A DNA stretch of 64,000 nucleotides. Origin: Amborella trichopoda (taxonomy: Eukaryota; Streptophyta; Magnoliopsida; Amborellales; Amborellaceae). The stretch is from contig NW_006499751.1 of NCBI RefSeq assembly GCF_000471905.2, positions 5,905,046 through 5,969,045 on the forward strand, in the 5' to 3' direction. This document shows, one piece after another, positions 11,561 to 21,836 of the stretch. Positions within the stretch are counted from its first letter, which is position 1; the number at the start of each line of letters is the position of its first letter. The notes under the pieces are model-generated. The model was not told the origin of the DNA. It saw nothing but the letters and a program-made list of their open reading frames with translations, and made no database searches. The position numbers and the translations under genes are program-made.

Positions 11561-12815
11561 GAATTGCTCAAAACCGTAAAAATTCTCAACAGTCTCAAAA
11601 TGGACCCATAATTGCTCAATATTTTCATCATCACTTCAAAAGACCACATGTCAAATTATATCACCATCAGACATGTCTAAGGCAATGAACAAAAAGAAAC
11701 AATTTCAGTGAAATCGAACTCTAGTACCCTGAAATGGACCCGGTAACTAGAGCTATACTTTTGGTGCATCAAACAACTATGAGACTATTTCCATTAGATC
11801 CGGCATGGTCAAAAACCCCTATGAGTCAAGTTTCAACTCAATCGGGCACGCTAGAACAAAGTTATGAGTAAAAGACCAAAAGGGTGTAGGCCGCATACTA
11901 TTCCCATGTGGCCACCGTACACTAAAACCCCATTAAAGGTGGCTATTTTCACAGTCACGGGCAATCACTTTCGGGGCCTATATCTCACTTGTTCCAAGAC
12001 GGATTGCACCCAAACTTGGTGACCGTGTTCGTCTCATCAAGACGAACAATTCGATATGTGTTGCGCCCCGTGACGACACCCGAGTAGAGAGAGAAACTAA
12101 ATAAAATTCATTGATCCGTGAAGGAAGTTACAGAAAATTCAGCAGCAGCATGCCTCGTTTGAGCAGCCAGATCACGATCCTCACATACCCGATCGGCACG
12201 AAAGCCATTGCATTATGTGCGTAAGGTCTGAGGCTATCTCTGGTCCAAACCTCACATATAATGAACGGTTGGATTTCATACCCGAGGGCATCAAAGATTT
12301 TGTAAATTCTGGCTGCCGAATTTCAAGATTCCAGTCAAAAACTCAAAAGGACCAAATCTTCATCCGGACACGAAATCAAGCTACATTCGTTGCAACATGA
12401 TCGTGACGGCATGCTCAGTGTGATTCAATGAAGAAATCAAGAAGAAACATCAAGGAATGATCACACAATCGATTTGAAGTTTTCAAGATTCATCCAAAAT
12501 TCAAGTCTCATGGTCATGGCTCAAAAGCATGATTCATGGCTCGAAGTTGGTATCAGAATGATCGCCATGCCGAGCCCTACAAGAAAAAAATAATCTTTTA
12601 ATCGAACAGGCATCAGAACGACCTCAGGTTAGCCGTTGAAGATCACGCAGGTTCTCGAGAGTAGCGGGGACTGCTTTGAAATTCCACACATTGTTAGGCA
12701 GGGGCAAAACAGTCCTTTTGTACCTTATTTTCTTAATTTTTTTTATATCAAAATGATTGTAAGTATCCTCAATGAGGCTATTTTTTGGGCATACACCCAT
12801 GTTTTAGCCCAATTT

Positions 12816-12823
12816 TATATAAA
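12816..12823 (+). promoter_or_regulatory. TATA box of LTR L3
   Basis: TATATAAA, followed after about 60 bp by a TTCAATAAAATT poly(A)-like signal. This is the expected U3-R layout of an LTR. L2 lacks this segment. Confidence 0.5.
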
Positions 12824-12914
12824 CATGCAAAGATAAATTGTAAAGAGCTTTAGTTCATTTTTCATTGATTCAATAAAATTTTGATTCTTGCTTGAGTTCT
12901 TGGGTACTTCTTGG

Positions 12915-13150
12915 AGAGAGAGAGAGGGGAGAGAGAAGAAAAAGGTTGGCACCCTTAAGTAAGGTAATTTTCTCTCTCCTCCTCCCTTCTCTCTTCTTTT
13001 CTCTTTTCTCTCTCTTCTCATATCTATCTCTCTCTCCTTTTTTCCTCTCTTCTCATCTCTATCTCTTTCTCTCTCTTTTTCTCATCTCTATCTCTTTCTC
13101 TCTTCTTCTCATCTCTATCTCTTTCTCTCTCTTCTTCTCATCTCTATCTC
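12915..13150 (+). repeat. GA/CT-rich low-complexity tract
   Basis: GAGAGAGA followed by repeated TCTCATCTCTATCTCTTTCTCTC units of irregular length. The serine- and leucine-rich open frame over it is a composition artefact. Confidence 0.85.
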
Positions 13151-13164
13151 AATCTGTCATCTTC

Positions 13165-13620
13165 TAATGCAAACGGTGAGGGTTAGCATCGGTTGGTTTC
13201 CTCTCTCCTCTTCTGTCAGTCGACGAAGCTTAGTGCCGACTGATTTCCTCTCTCCTTTTCTGTCAATCGATGAAGCCTAACGTCAACTAGTTTTCTCTCT
13301 CCTCTTCTATCAATCGACGAAGCCTAACACCGACTGGTTTCCTCTCTCCTCTTCTGTCAATCAACGAAGCCTAGCATCGACTGATTTCCTCTCTCCTCTT
13401 CTATCTGTCGGTGAAGCCTAGTGCCCACTGGTTTTCTCTCTCCTCTTCTGTCAGTCGGTGAAGCCTAACGTCGATTGATTTTCTCTCTCCTCTTTTGTTA
13501 GCCGACGAAGCCTAGCATCGACTGTGTCTCCTCTCTCTTCTCCTCTGTAAAACACAGTCGATGAAACCTAGCGTCGACTGCATTTCTCTCCCTTCTTTCC
13601 AACACAGTCGGTAATGCTTA
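13165..13620 (+). repeat. 47-bp CT-rich tandem array in L3
   Basis: About nine to ten diverged units of the same repeat as in L2, with a TGTCAGTCGACGAAGC-type core alternating with TTTCCTCTCTCCTCTTC. The array sits between the transcription start region and the LTR end, so it would lie in the R/U5 transcript. Confidence 0.85.
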
Positions 13621-13770
13621 GCCCCGACTGCACCTTCCTTCCCTCTCCTTTATCCTCTCGTCTTTCATACTCCTCTCTTCCTTTCTTCTCCCTCCTTCTT
13701 TCTTTCCCTTCTTTTCTTCTTATTCTTTCCTCATAGCCTTAACTCTGCCACTCCTTCATTCGACTAAGAG

Positions 13771-14050
13771 GGATTGAGGTTAGCTTCTCGTGATAGTCCT
13801 GTCATTTAGTAGTAATGTTATTGTGCCAGGATTACTTGGCCCGCTTTATTGCCATGACAGATTGACCATCGTGCCTTGCTAGTCGGTATTAGTATTGACA
13901 TCTAATAATGATCATGTGAGCCTGTCTTAGTTATCGAGCCCGTTTACTACCACATTAGGTCAATTATCCACCAGCCAAGTCACTATTATGATCCTCTTAC
14001 TTAGTCCAATTCTTCTCTCTCCCATTTTTCTTCTCTTCTTCTTTTTGTAT
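13771..14050. other. Unassigned stretch between L3 and copy B
   Basis: No gene seen. It could be the last part of the L3 LTR (U5), which L2 lacks, or the truncated end of copy B. No TGGTGACTCCACTG primer-binding site is present to fix an LTR boundary. Confidence 0.4.
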
Positions 14051-14222
14051 TCCTCCAAGCGACAGTTTTGAAGGATGAGATCAAGTGGGCACAAGAAGAC
14101 CACTATAGGCTTAGCTTTGAGATTTTAGCAGATATTTCTATTCGTAGCTCTTTGTACCCAAATAACGATAGAATCCCCCTTTTTGCCTTTTCACTTATAT
14201 ATGTAACCATCTTTGATTGATG
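14051..14222 (+). pseudogene. Possible C-terminal tail of the antisense PMD gene, copy B
   Basis: Copy B is on the minus strand, so its antisense gene would be on plus. A short open stretch here reads like a charged helix (LKDEIKWAQEDHYRLSFEIL) and ends at a TGA near 14,220. Its position relative to the end of the sense protease matches the coiled-coil tails of copies A and C. Everything upstream (the PMD itself) is lost at the junction near 14.0 kb. There is no clear AATAAA here. Weak evidence: placement and composition only. Confidence 0.35.
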
Positions 14223-14649
14223 AATGAAATGACTCTTTTCTCTTCCCTATGCATGGTATGTCTTTTGTTCCCTCTTTTTCTTCTTCATTTCATTGCTTCT
14301 GCGCTTTCATGGTTTGAGACGAGAAAGAGTAGCCCACTCCTTACTTCATCTTGTGGCAGCCTGTTGTGGCCTTAATGACCTTGAATGGGGGAGCAATGGC
14401 TTCCTCGCCCCTTAGTGTTTGATTGTAGAGGGGTTCATAATTCATGGTTCTCATGATTTGAGGAGCCAGCTTGCTGTAAATGCTCTAGTCTGGGGGACCT
14501 TTGGCTTTGATTCAAGGTGCATTGGTCTTCAGCTCGTCATAAGTCTTAGTCTCAGGGACAAACTCCTTTAAGTACTTTGAAGTGACATGCATAACCTTTA
14601 GCTGATTCAAGAGGTTACGCACCCCTCTTCTCAGCTCCACCATGGGGTC

Positions 14650-15405
14650 TTGTCCCTAAGAGCCAAAGGGTTGACTCTTGTCAGCCTGTACTTCCACGAC
14701 AACCCCGAAAAAGTGTAGAACCTTCTCTTGGCTGCCAGTTATCTCCTTGGTTAAGGAGGTTGGAATTTGGAGCACCTTCCGTAGTGGTTGGTGTGCCAAT
14801 TCTGCCTCTAGGAGAGCGATGGGGACATGCATAACCTTTTGTTGATCTGATTTATAGGTGACCCTTGGTGCTGGAAGGTTTGTGAAATAGTACTTGACGT
14901 CGGCGTAGTGGGTTTCAACTACAAGGAACGATCTTTTATCAACATAAACTGTGTGTTGCCTTCCATCTCGATTGTACTTGAAACATTGGTGGACCATGGA
15001 AGGAACCACCCATTGATCATGAAGCCAAGGATGACCAAGCAGGACGCTGTATGTCATATCGGTGTCGATTACGTGGAACTGAGCGTAATTGTTGAGATCA
15101 CGAATCTTGAGGTGAAGACGCAATGTGCCGACTAGCTTCCTCCTGACTGGTTGAACCCTTGCACGGTGATGTGGGTAGAAGTGAGGTCATTAGACCCTAA
15201 TCCCAGTCAAGTTAGAATCCTTCTTGGGATCAAGTTAACTGCTCATACACCTCTGAGTTAAAAAGAGCTTTGGTCAGAGCCATACGATAGTCTCTAGACA
15301 GTAGGAGGGTATCATAGATACTTAAAAGGGTTGTAAGCTTTCTCAAGTGCCCAATTACGTCGTAGTTTACTTTATCCTCATTCAACTTCTGTGGTTCTGA
15401 TCCAG
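14650..15405 (-). pseudogene. Copy B retropepsin-like protease, catalytic loop deleted
   Basis: Minus-strand protease matching copies A and C. The pre-protease motif DVIGHLRKL with LLSIYDTLLLSRDYR lies around 15,360-15,290. At about 15,238 the sequence jumps from SEVYEQ to VNLIPRRILT, so the roughly 60 residues that in copy C carry the DGGSA active-site loop are gone. Downstream, the segment with VLLGHPWLHDQWVVPSMVHQ and the acidic tail is open (15,123-14,656). Stops flank the deletion. The product could not be catalytic. Confidence 0.75.
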
Positions 15406-16010
15406 TCACTGGTGTAGGTCGTAGGGTAGGCTTACGAACAGGCTTTGTTGAGTTCTGGTTTGTGACACTGGCTGACTTTGTTCAACCGGTGCAGTCTGGG
15501 TTGATGGGGTAGTAATAGGAATTTGTACTAGGGATGTAGAGGTTTGAGGTTTAGGCTTAGGGGAAAGTGAAGTATCAGGAAATTTGAGGATCTTGATCTT
15601 TTGAAGTGTGGGTTGTAGCTTCTTTCCCGATCTTAAGTTCATTTGCCCTGTGCTCGCTGGTACTTCCAAGATCTGCACCATGTGGGAGGCCTCTTTAGAA
15701 GAGGAGGTCGAGGATTTGCTCAGGTTAATAGGGCGTCGGCAGTTGTCGAATATCCGGTTGCTTGGGCCAACATCTCTCTGAGGTGCTCTTGCTGTGGTGT
15801 GGTGAGGCTAGTGCCTCCGAAAGAGTGTCGAAATCTGGGCATCCCCTAGTGGTACCTACAGAAGGAATAGAGGAGGGGAAAGGAAAAGAAGAGTTAGAAC
15901 GTTCCGGACAGCTTTTTACGTTGTCGCCGGAATTGGACATTTGCAGGGGGCGTTTAAGGTCATGCCCCGGCTTTGACCGTCGTCGGTTGCTTTTAACGTC
16001 ATCACTCATT
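15406..16010 (-). pseudogene. Copy B gag-protease linker
   Basis: Minus-strand linker between gag and protease. It carries a MNLRSGKKLQ motif (the LRSGK type I recall from plant gypsy polyproteins) followed by a proline- and threonine-rich stretch (15,681-15,406). Upstream, 16,009-15,725 has the charged SRRRSKPGHDLK-like segment and the GTTRGCPDFDTL block that matches copies A and C. It is interrupted by stops. Confidence 0.6.
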
Positions 16011-16297
16011 TTGGCCGACTCCTGAGCTATTGATAACTCAGGGCCGTCTGCCTAATTGGACAATAAGATGAGGCCAGTTGCCCGTGGGATGAAGTCTCGC
16101 AAGGTCGGTAGCGGAGGAAGGGGCCAAAGGAATTCTTCCTCGACTAGTGGCTGAGGACGATGATTCCTTCGACGAGGTGACCTAGGTGCTCGCTGTCTCC
16201 TTCTAGATCGTTGAGGGGGTGATTGGACCTCCCCATCAAGCTGGTGAGTGGCCCTAGCTTGGTGGACTGCCTTACGTTTCAGGGATTTGAGCCTACT

Positions 16298-17147
16298 TCA
16301 CCCATGGTACACTTCATGGGGCTGAGAGGTCAAGGGCTCTGAAAGGTCCAGTGCATGCTCATGAAGGGTTTGTAGCCGGGCTTTCTCTTGAACGAGAGCA
16401 AGGGCTTGGACATGTCCCGAGAGAACCGCACAGATGATGTGGCCTTGCTGGACTTTCTGTGCGACTATGCCCCTGAACCCAATGCACTCCTTGAGTTCGT
16501 GACCCCACACTAGGTGAGAAGGGGCACTAGAGTTTTTTTGTGCCCCAGGCAAGATGCTTAGGCTGTCTGGCTGACTTGAGGGTGACAAGACCCTGCTGGA
16601 GCATTGCCTCAAAGAGGGCCTGCAGAGGATCTTGCTCAGTGTTTTGTTGGGCTTTTGTCAGGGGGTCTTCTTGCACAGGCGAAAGAGGGACCTGAGGGTA
16701 TCTTACCGAGTCACCCTGAACCTTCTGACACTACATCTTTTCTGTCAAGAGTTTATGGAAGCCAGTGCACTCGCTGATGTCATGACCTCGTATCTGGTGA
16801 TACGCACACCAGAGGTTCTCGGCCCCTGATGGCAGGAACTTGGGCTGCCTTGTTGGCTTTGAGGTGGTGATCCCTTCTTCGAGCATTATAGAGAAAAATG
16901 CACGAAGGATAGCGGGTGCCCCATCGTCCTCTTGGATCGTGACTATGTGAGATGCCTCAGCTGCCTCGAATTTCTTTTTCAACTCCTCGAGCTTTATCTG
17001 GCCCTTGTTGATAAGGGCATCGATATTCTGGTTAAGCTTGTAGCAGTCGTGAGTGGGGTGGGCTACTCTCCTATGATAGGAACAATATTTCTCATTCGAC
17101 TCATGCCCCGACAACTCTACAGTGGTGACCTCTGGCAGCTGGATCAT
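16298..17147 (-). pseudogene. gag: Copy B gag nucleocapsid region with three zinc-knuckle-like motifs
   Basis: This nucleic-acid-binding part of gag has three motifs of pattern C-x2-H-x4-H-x4-C spaced along it. The first is CSYHRRVAHPTHDC (17,043-17,084, minus), the second CAYHQIRGHDISEC (16,767-16,808, minus). The third, ending VWGHELKEC (about 16,520-16,480), has its first Cys displaced by a one-base frameshift. A charged helix (KGQIKLEELKKKFEAAEAS) separates the first two. The first two knuckles lie in one open stretch (17,147-16,731). Tat-lineage gags have knuckles of this C-H-H-C kind; three in a row is unusual as far as I know. Confidence 0.7.
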
Positions 17148-17155
17148 GTTTTATT

Positions 17156-18176
17156 CTAACAACAGTTGGAGCAGTGCAGGGGTCCACTCTGTGTCAAAGG
17201 GGTAAACCTTATTCTTGTGTTGGGTCCAGTAGTCGGTCTCCTTACTGTTTTTAAGAGGCGGGACCACATTGTAGGACTGTTGTTTTCCCTTGGCCTAAGG
17301 CGTCCGTGCTTTAAGAGGTGAAGAGTTTGGGGAGCCGCGCCTGTGGTGTCAGTTACAGTGAGGGCCACGTTGATCACTGCCTTTTGATTGCCTTGACTGT
17401 TGGAGAGAGAGTTTGAGCTGGAGGATTGCTGACAAGGGCTGCTGTGGTGCTTGAACAATCCCTCGACATGTAAGGCGATCTCGGGAATCATGTTTCATAT
17501 GCAGGCCTGGACTGCTTCTTTCTCAGTCATGGGGATTGCGTGAAAGGTCGCCAACTCTCTCCATCGGGTGATGAACTTGTCAACCGGCTCACCAGGGTCT
17601 TGCATCAAGGTGAGGAGCTCGATGGTTTCTACATTCCTTTGGACTTCAGAGATGCATTGGTAGAACAACTGCTCAATTTCTTGCCCACCAAGTTTGGCTT
17701 CAACTGAGCATCCTACTGGAAGGATGGTCCTTCGAGAGTCTCGACGAACTGGCAGAGGAGGAGACGTCCGTCAGTTGCTGTCTCCCGGCAAGCCGCTTGG
17801 AAGTGGACCATATGCTGGTGAGCAGACGTGGTACCATTGAACAGGGGATGTTTCCCCTTTTGGTAGTTCGGGGGAAATGGCACCTAGTCAATGTACGAAG
17901 GATACGGATTTTGGTAGAGTGGCGTCTCCTGCATGCCTGGGACCTTGTTCTTGAGGTTATGGGCCACCATAGCATCTATGTAAGTTTGGTAAACCCCGCG
18001 AGAAGGGGAGCTGTCTTGGAAGATCGGAGAGGGAGTCTGTCTAGGAGTTGTGTCCTCACCGGTCGGGGAATCTGACGAAGAAGGGAATCTGGAGGCCTCG
18101 GGCGCTCCATCTTTCCGAGGATGGCTTGCATCATTTCCTCGAACTTGTTCATCCGCTCCTCCTCATTGATCACCAT
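17156..18176 (-). pseudogene. gag: Copy B gag capsid region
   Basis: Minus-strand gag. It begins with a helix-rich EERMNKFEEMMQAILGKME segment (from 18,176), which corresponds to EELMSKFEDMVHPMMEKID in copy C. Then, in a shifted frame (about 17,975-17,720), comes the block equivalent to the copy C capsid start (HQHMVHFQAACRETATDG). The MIPEIALHVE motif lies at about 17,491-17,462, followed by a serine-rich stretch. At least one frameshift and several stops. Confidence 0.7.
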
Positions 18177-18910
18177 GACACAGACCTTTTCTTTTGGGAG
18201 GCCAGAGTCAGGTGATGCAGCGAACTATCGAGGCTGGCGAGCCATGCGTGGCAAGTCAGTCTGGAGGGGCTCAGCTTGCCGCTACTGGACTCGGGCTTTG
18301 TATGCGAATCTTGTGAGGACCGGTTCTTAATAGTCTTGGGACCGTGACTTCTAGGTGGTGATCACGAAACAGTATTCCTAGACTTGCTCAAGATCTGGAG
18401 TTTGAAGAGGGAAGAAGGGGTTACAAGGCAGGAGGTCATCAAGGGTGGTGACCTTGACTATCTTGGAGGTTTCCCTGGTAAGGATCTGCAGGCCTCTTTC
18501 CTGCTTGATCTTGAGGAGGCTATGAACCTCATTTCAGAACCAAGCCTAAGACCTGGGCTGCCTTGTTTTCTTCGAACAAGCGAGGGCCATGTCTATGAGT
18601 ATAGCTGGGAGTGGGGCCCAAGGATGGAGGGCAGTTTTGGTTCTTGTCTTGGAGGCTGGAGGCCTCTGTCTAACATCAAGCCATAGCCCCAAATTCGTTT
18701 GTCAGGGAATTCGAGGAGCTTTGAATACCAGGGCTCAAGGTTCTTTCTTAACTTTAGGGAAGCGAGAAAGGAAGAACCTGGTTTGTGACCCCGCCTGAGT
18801 TTGGATATGAGAGGGAACTACAAAGATGGTGCGTGTGCACCTTTAGGGTTAGCCGTCTGAGTGACTTGGGGGTCAGCCCGGGCTCGATCAATGGGTTTTA
18901 CTTGAGGAGG
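18177..18910 (-). other. Copy B leader, non-coding stretch before gag
   Basis: Lies between the leader open frame and gag. It aligns with the copy C leader (about 43.45-44.07 kb), for example over the shared segment ending GCTGACCCCCAAGTCAC. No intact open frame and no other feature seen. Confidence 0.5.
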
Positions 18911-19471
18911 CTAAGACCCACGAGCCAGTGTTTGTGAGGGATGAGGCAGGAGCTTGTCTCTCACAAGGTGAAGCTGTGTGTGCCGAGAGGGAAGACGAAA
19001 CGGTCGACCCTCATGTGCTCGAGAGGGCATAGAGCTAGCACTGCCTCGAGCTGTAGAAAGCGAATTCATTACGTATGTAAGGTTCTGCCCAAGAAGGCCT
19101 GGCCCTGGATGAGAGCTCAAGGCAACATGAGGGTTGCCCTGAGGTGTGGCTCGAGCTGATAGACCACGAGCCTTTGAGTGTGTTTGAGGGGTGGAGACCT
19201 CAGGACCTTTGCCTCTGTGTACCGACCCTCCAGGTGTGGAGGCCTTGAGTAGTGAAGGAGCACAAGCGATTGCCTTACGGCGAACCTCAGGAGCGACAAC
19301 AGCTTGCTTGCCTTTCGCAGGGATGGACGGGCAGCCTTCCGGTGTACCGCAGTAGTTTGACTGGTAGGAAATTTGCCAGTAGCAGAGCATGCGACCGCAG
19401 GAGTGCTTCCCATGCAAGGGGCCTTGGGGGCGAGAAAGCGAGGAGGCAGGGACCTTTAAGTTCCCTCTCAC
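18911..19471 (-). CDS. Leader open frame upstream of gag (possible ORF1 of an Ogre-like element)
   Basis: An uninterrupted 186-codon frame on the minus strand between the primer-binding site and gag. It is rich in Ser, Pro, Arg and His with no recognised domain and no membrane segment. Ogre elements are known for an extra ORF upstream of gag, so position and family fit an ORF1. Against this, the composition is low-complexity, and the matching copy C leader (42,956-43,453) is open over a different extent. A second minus-strand frame overlaps it. Treat as a candidate only. Confidence 0.35.
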   Translation of the reverse strand: MRGNLKVPASSLSRPQGPLHGKHSCGRMLCYWQISYQSNYCGTPEGCPSIPAKGKQAVVAPEVRRKAIACAPSLLKASTPGGSVHRGKGPEVSTPQTHSKARGLSARATPQGNPHVALSSHPGPGLLGQNLTYVMNSLSTARGSASSMPSRAHEGRPFRLPSRHTQLHLVRDKLLPHPSQTLARGS

Positions 19472-19697
19472 ACGATCCAGGTGAGAACCTGGGAGCCAGA
19501 TCGTGAGTCCTGACTCAGAAGCAGAGTAGGGAAGGAGGCTTGAGTGACTCGCTTCCTTGAGACATCCATGACTGCAGGGATAAGGAAGTCCCCGATTCGG
19601 ATGAATGGGTTGAACAACCCAAATTCCATAGAAATAGGTGCAGAAAGTAAAACAAGGAATTGGTCAAACAAGAGTGAAACAACTAAGGAGTTGTAAG

Positions 19698-19716
19698 TCC
19701 CCAGTGGAGTCAACAA
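19698..19716 (-). other. Primer-binding site of copy B
   Basis: On the minus strand this reads TTGTTGACTCCACTGGGGA, immediately after the LTR end ACCA. It corresponds to the TGGTGACTCCACTGGGGA type that I recall as the tRNA-Arg primer site of Tat/Ogre elements. It sets the LTR boundary at 19,719 and the element's direction. Confidence 0.7.
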
Positions 19717-19718
19717 GA

Positions 19719-21836
19719 TGGTTAAGTGCCTCGATTTCACCCTCCGGATCTAGGTGATCTGGCGGCACATGTCTCGGATTTCTGGTGAACCTGGGATTTG
19801 AGATTGCTCTCTCGGAACCTTGCTTGAGGGCAAGGGTAGGTATACCAACTAATGAGAGAGGAATTTTAGGTGCGTTCAGGAATTACTCAGGCTGGCTCGC
19901 ATGGGCGCCCTCTTAGATCACAAAGAAAGCCCCCCAGCTGCTTGAGCTGGTTCGGAATCACCTCCCTTGACCTTGAATCCTCTTGTTTTTTCTGCACAGC
20001 ACTTTTATGGTTAATTTGTAAAACAAGTGGGTCGAAGGGACCCACCTTTGTCTTAGGGCAATGCATGTTCACATGAGAAGGTGATGAAGTGCAAGGTTTG
20101 GTGAAAGATAGAAAAGAGAAGAGAGATCTTGACGTGGGGGTGAGACTAGCATGACAACCATAAATTACCGACTCGGAGTTGTAGCAAAACGAGCATGGTT
20201 CTCAGGACCAGCACGGTGGCAATACTACTCGAAATCGAGATCAGCGCGTTAGTGATAGGCTAGGTCTACCCTCAATCAAGTGAGAGAAAAAGGAGGTGAA
20301 GAGGAGAGAACAAGATGACAAAAAGAAGGGGAATTCCGGGCGTCAATAGGCAACGGGGTGGACACTGCAAGGAGACGGCGCATCCCTAGTGGACGACGCT
20401 AGCTCCTGACGAGGCACACGGCTATAGCTTCTCTTAGGTCACATCGAGATAAGCGCGGGATGAAGGGGGAACAGTGACGAGCACCGGGCATGCGGAGGAG
20501 GCTCGTGGATGGCGATAGGTGTTGTCAAAGCCTCTAGTGAGCAGTGATAGGTATCATCGTCTTCGCAAGACGCACAGTAGAGGAAGATCCATGCAGGTGG
20601 CAACAAGCTTTGCCGTCTGGGTTCTTCGTCGAGAAGTCATAGCTATGTCTGTGGACGGCGATAGGCATCTACAGACTTCACTGGCAGAAAGAGAGGTGAA
20701 TAGAAGGGAAGGGGGACTCGTGCATGGCGTTGCATCACCATGCACAACTTGTGGGACCAAGGGAGAGGCATGCATGAAATAGACCCTGTCATGCACAACC
20801 TCTGCAAGGAACTCAGATGAAGAAGAGGGAGAAGAGAGGGGAGAAGAGAGGGGAGAAGAGAGAGAGAAGAAGAACAGAAAAAGAAAAGAGAGAAGGTTTA
20901 CCTCAACCTTAAGGACACCGGTCAAAAAAAATTTCTCACCTCACTTCTCTCTCAAATGTGACACCACAATGATAAGAAAGAGAAACTTGTATTACGTGAA
21001 AACTCTCTCTTGTGTGTGTGTATGCCTCTGCCTCTTTTTTTTTACGTACAATGATTGTACATATATATAGAAGTATGCGCCAAACATGGGTGGATGATCA
21101 AAAGTAACCCTAATTGCTGAAAATTAAGATTAAATTGAATTAAAAGAAATTAGAAAATAGTGTGCAAAACGCTAGATTTACCCCTTTATAACAAGTCATG
21201 GAATTCCATAACAGTCCCTGTGTTGCCCTAGAACTTGCGTGATCTTGCATGGCCGATCCGGGGTTGTTCTGATGCCTGGTTGATCATAAGATGATTGTTT
21301 TCTTTTAAGGCGAGGCATGGCGATGGATTTGATACCAACTTTGAGCCATGGATAATGTGTTTGGTGCACGATTATGTGACTTGAAATTTGAGTAGAGCTT
21401 GAAAGTTTGGATCGATTGTGTGTTCATTCCTTGAGGTTTTTCTGTGTTTTCTTTGCTAAATCACATTGAGCATACCACTACATCACGGGGCACCAAATGC
21501 AGCTCGATTTCGTGGCCGAACGAAGATTTTGCGAGTTTGGAATTTTGGTTGGAATCAAGGGCGATGGAATTTGCAGTCTGTTCGTCGGCTTTGTGTGCAG
21601 AATTGGACAGTTAATCATGTACAGTGTTTAGGTCAGAGATGGCTCGAGACCTTACGCCTGCAATGGAATTGGTCTCGCGTTGATCAGGCTCGCGAGCGGT
21701 GTGATTTGGCCACTCAAGTGAGGCACGACGCTGTTGAATTTCTTGCATTTTTCTTCACAAATCAACAACTTCTCTCTAGCTTTTCTTCGCGCTCGGGTAT
21801 TGTCACGGGGTGTGCCACATATCGAATTGCACGCTA
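19719..21836 (-). mobile_element. Family G LTR L4 (5' LTR of copy B), truncated
   Basis: Minus-strand LTR ending ..CACTTAACCA just before the primer-binding site. It matches L6 from 56,495 back to about 54.48 kb. The first ~4 kb of the LTR are missing: at 21,836/21,837 the sequence switches to the Del-type LTR. The corresponding missing part is not found on the other side of that element (31,429), so this is not a simple clean insertion. Confidence 0.8.
21061..21070 (-). promoter_or_regulatory. TATA box of LTR L4
   Basis: CTATATATAT on the minus strand, followed by the GTACAATCATTGTACGTA segment shared with L1, L5 and L6. Confidence 0.5.

Larger units (their letters stand above)
11561..13770 (+). 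mobile_element. Family G LTR fragment L3 (3' side of copy A)
   Basis: Plus-strand partial LTR matching L2, and matching L5/L6 up to about 12.72 kb. It starts in mid-LTR without a polypurine tract, so one deletion took the LTR start, the tract and the start of the antisense gene. Downstream of about 12,720 it departs from L1/L4/L5/L6: it has its own TATA box, a CT-rich tract (about 12,915-13,150) and the 47-bp array. The right end is set where similarity with L2 stops. Confidence 0.75.

Noticed and set aside
12892-13167. Ser/Leu-rich open frame
   Set aside because: A translation of a TCTCTC microsatellite-like tract.
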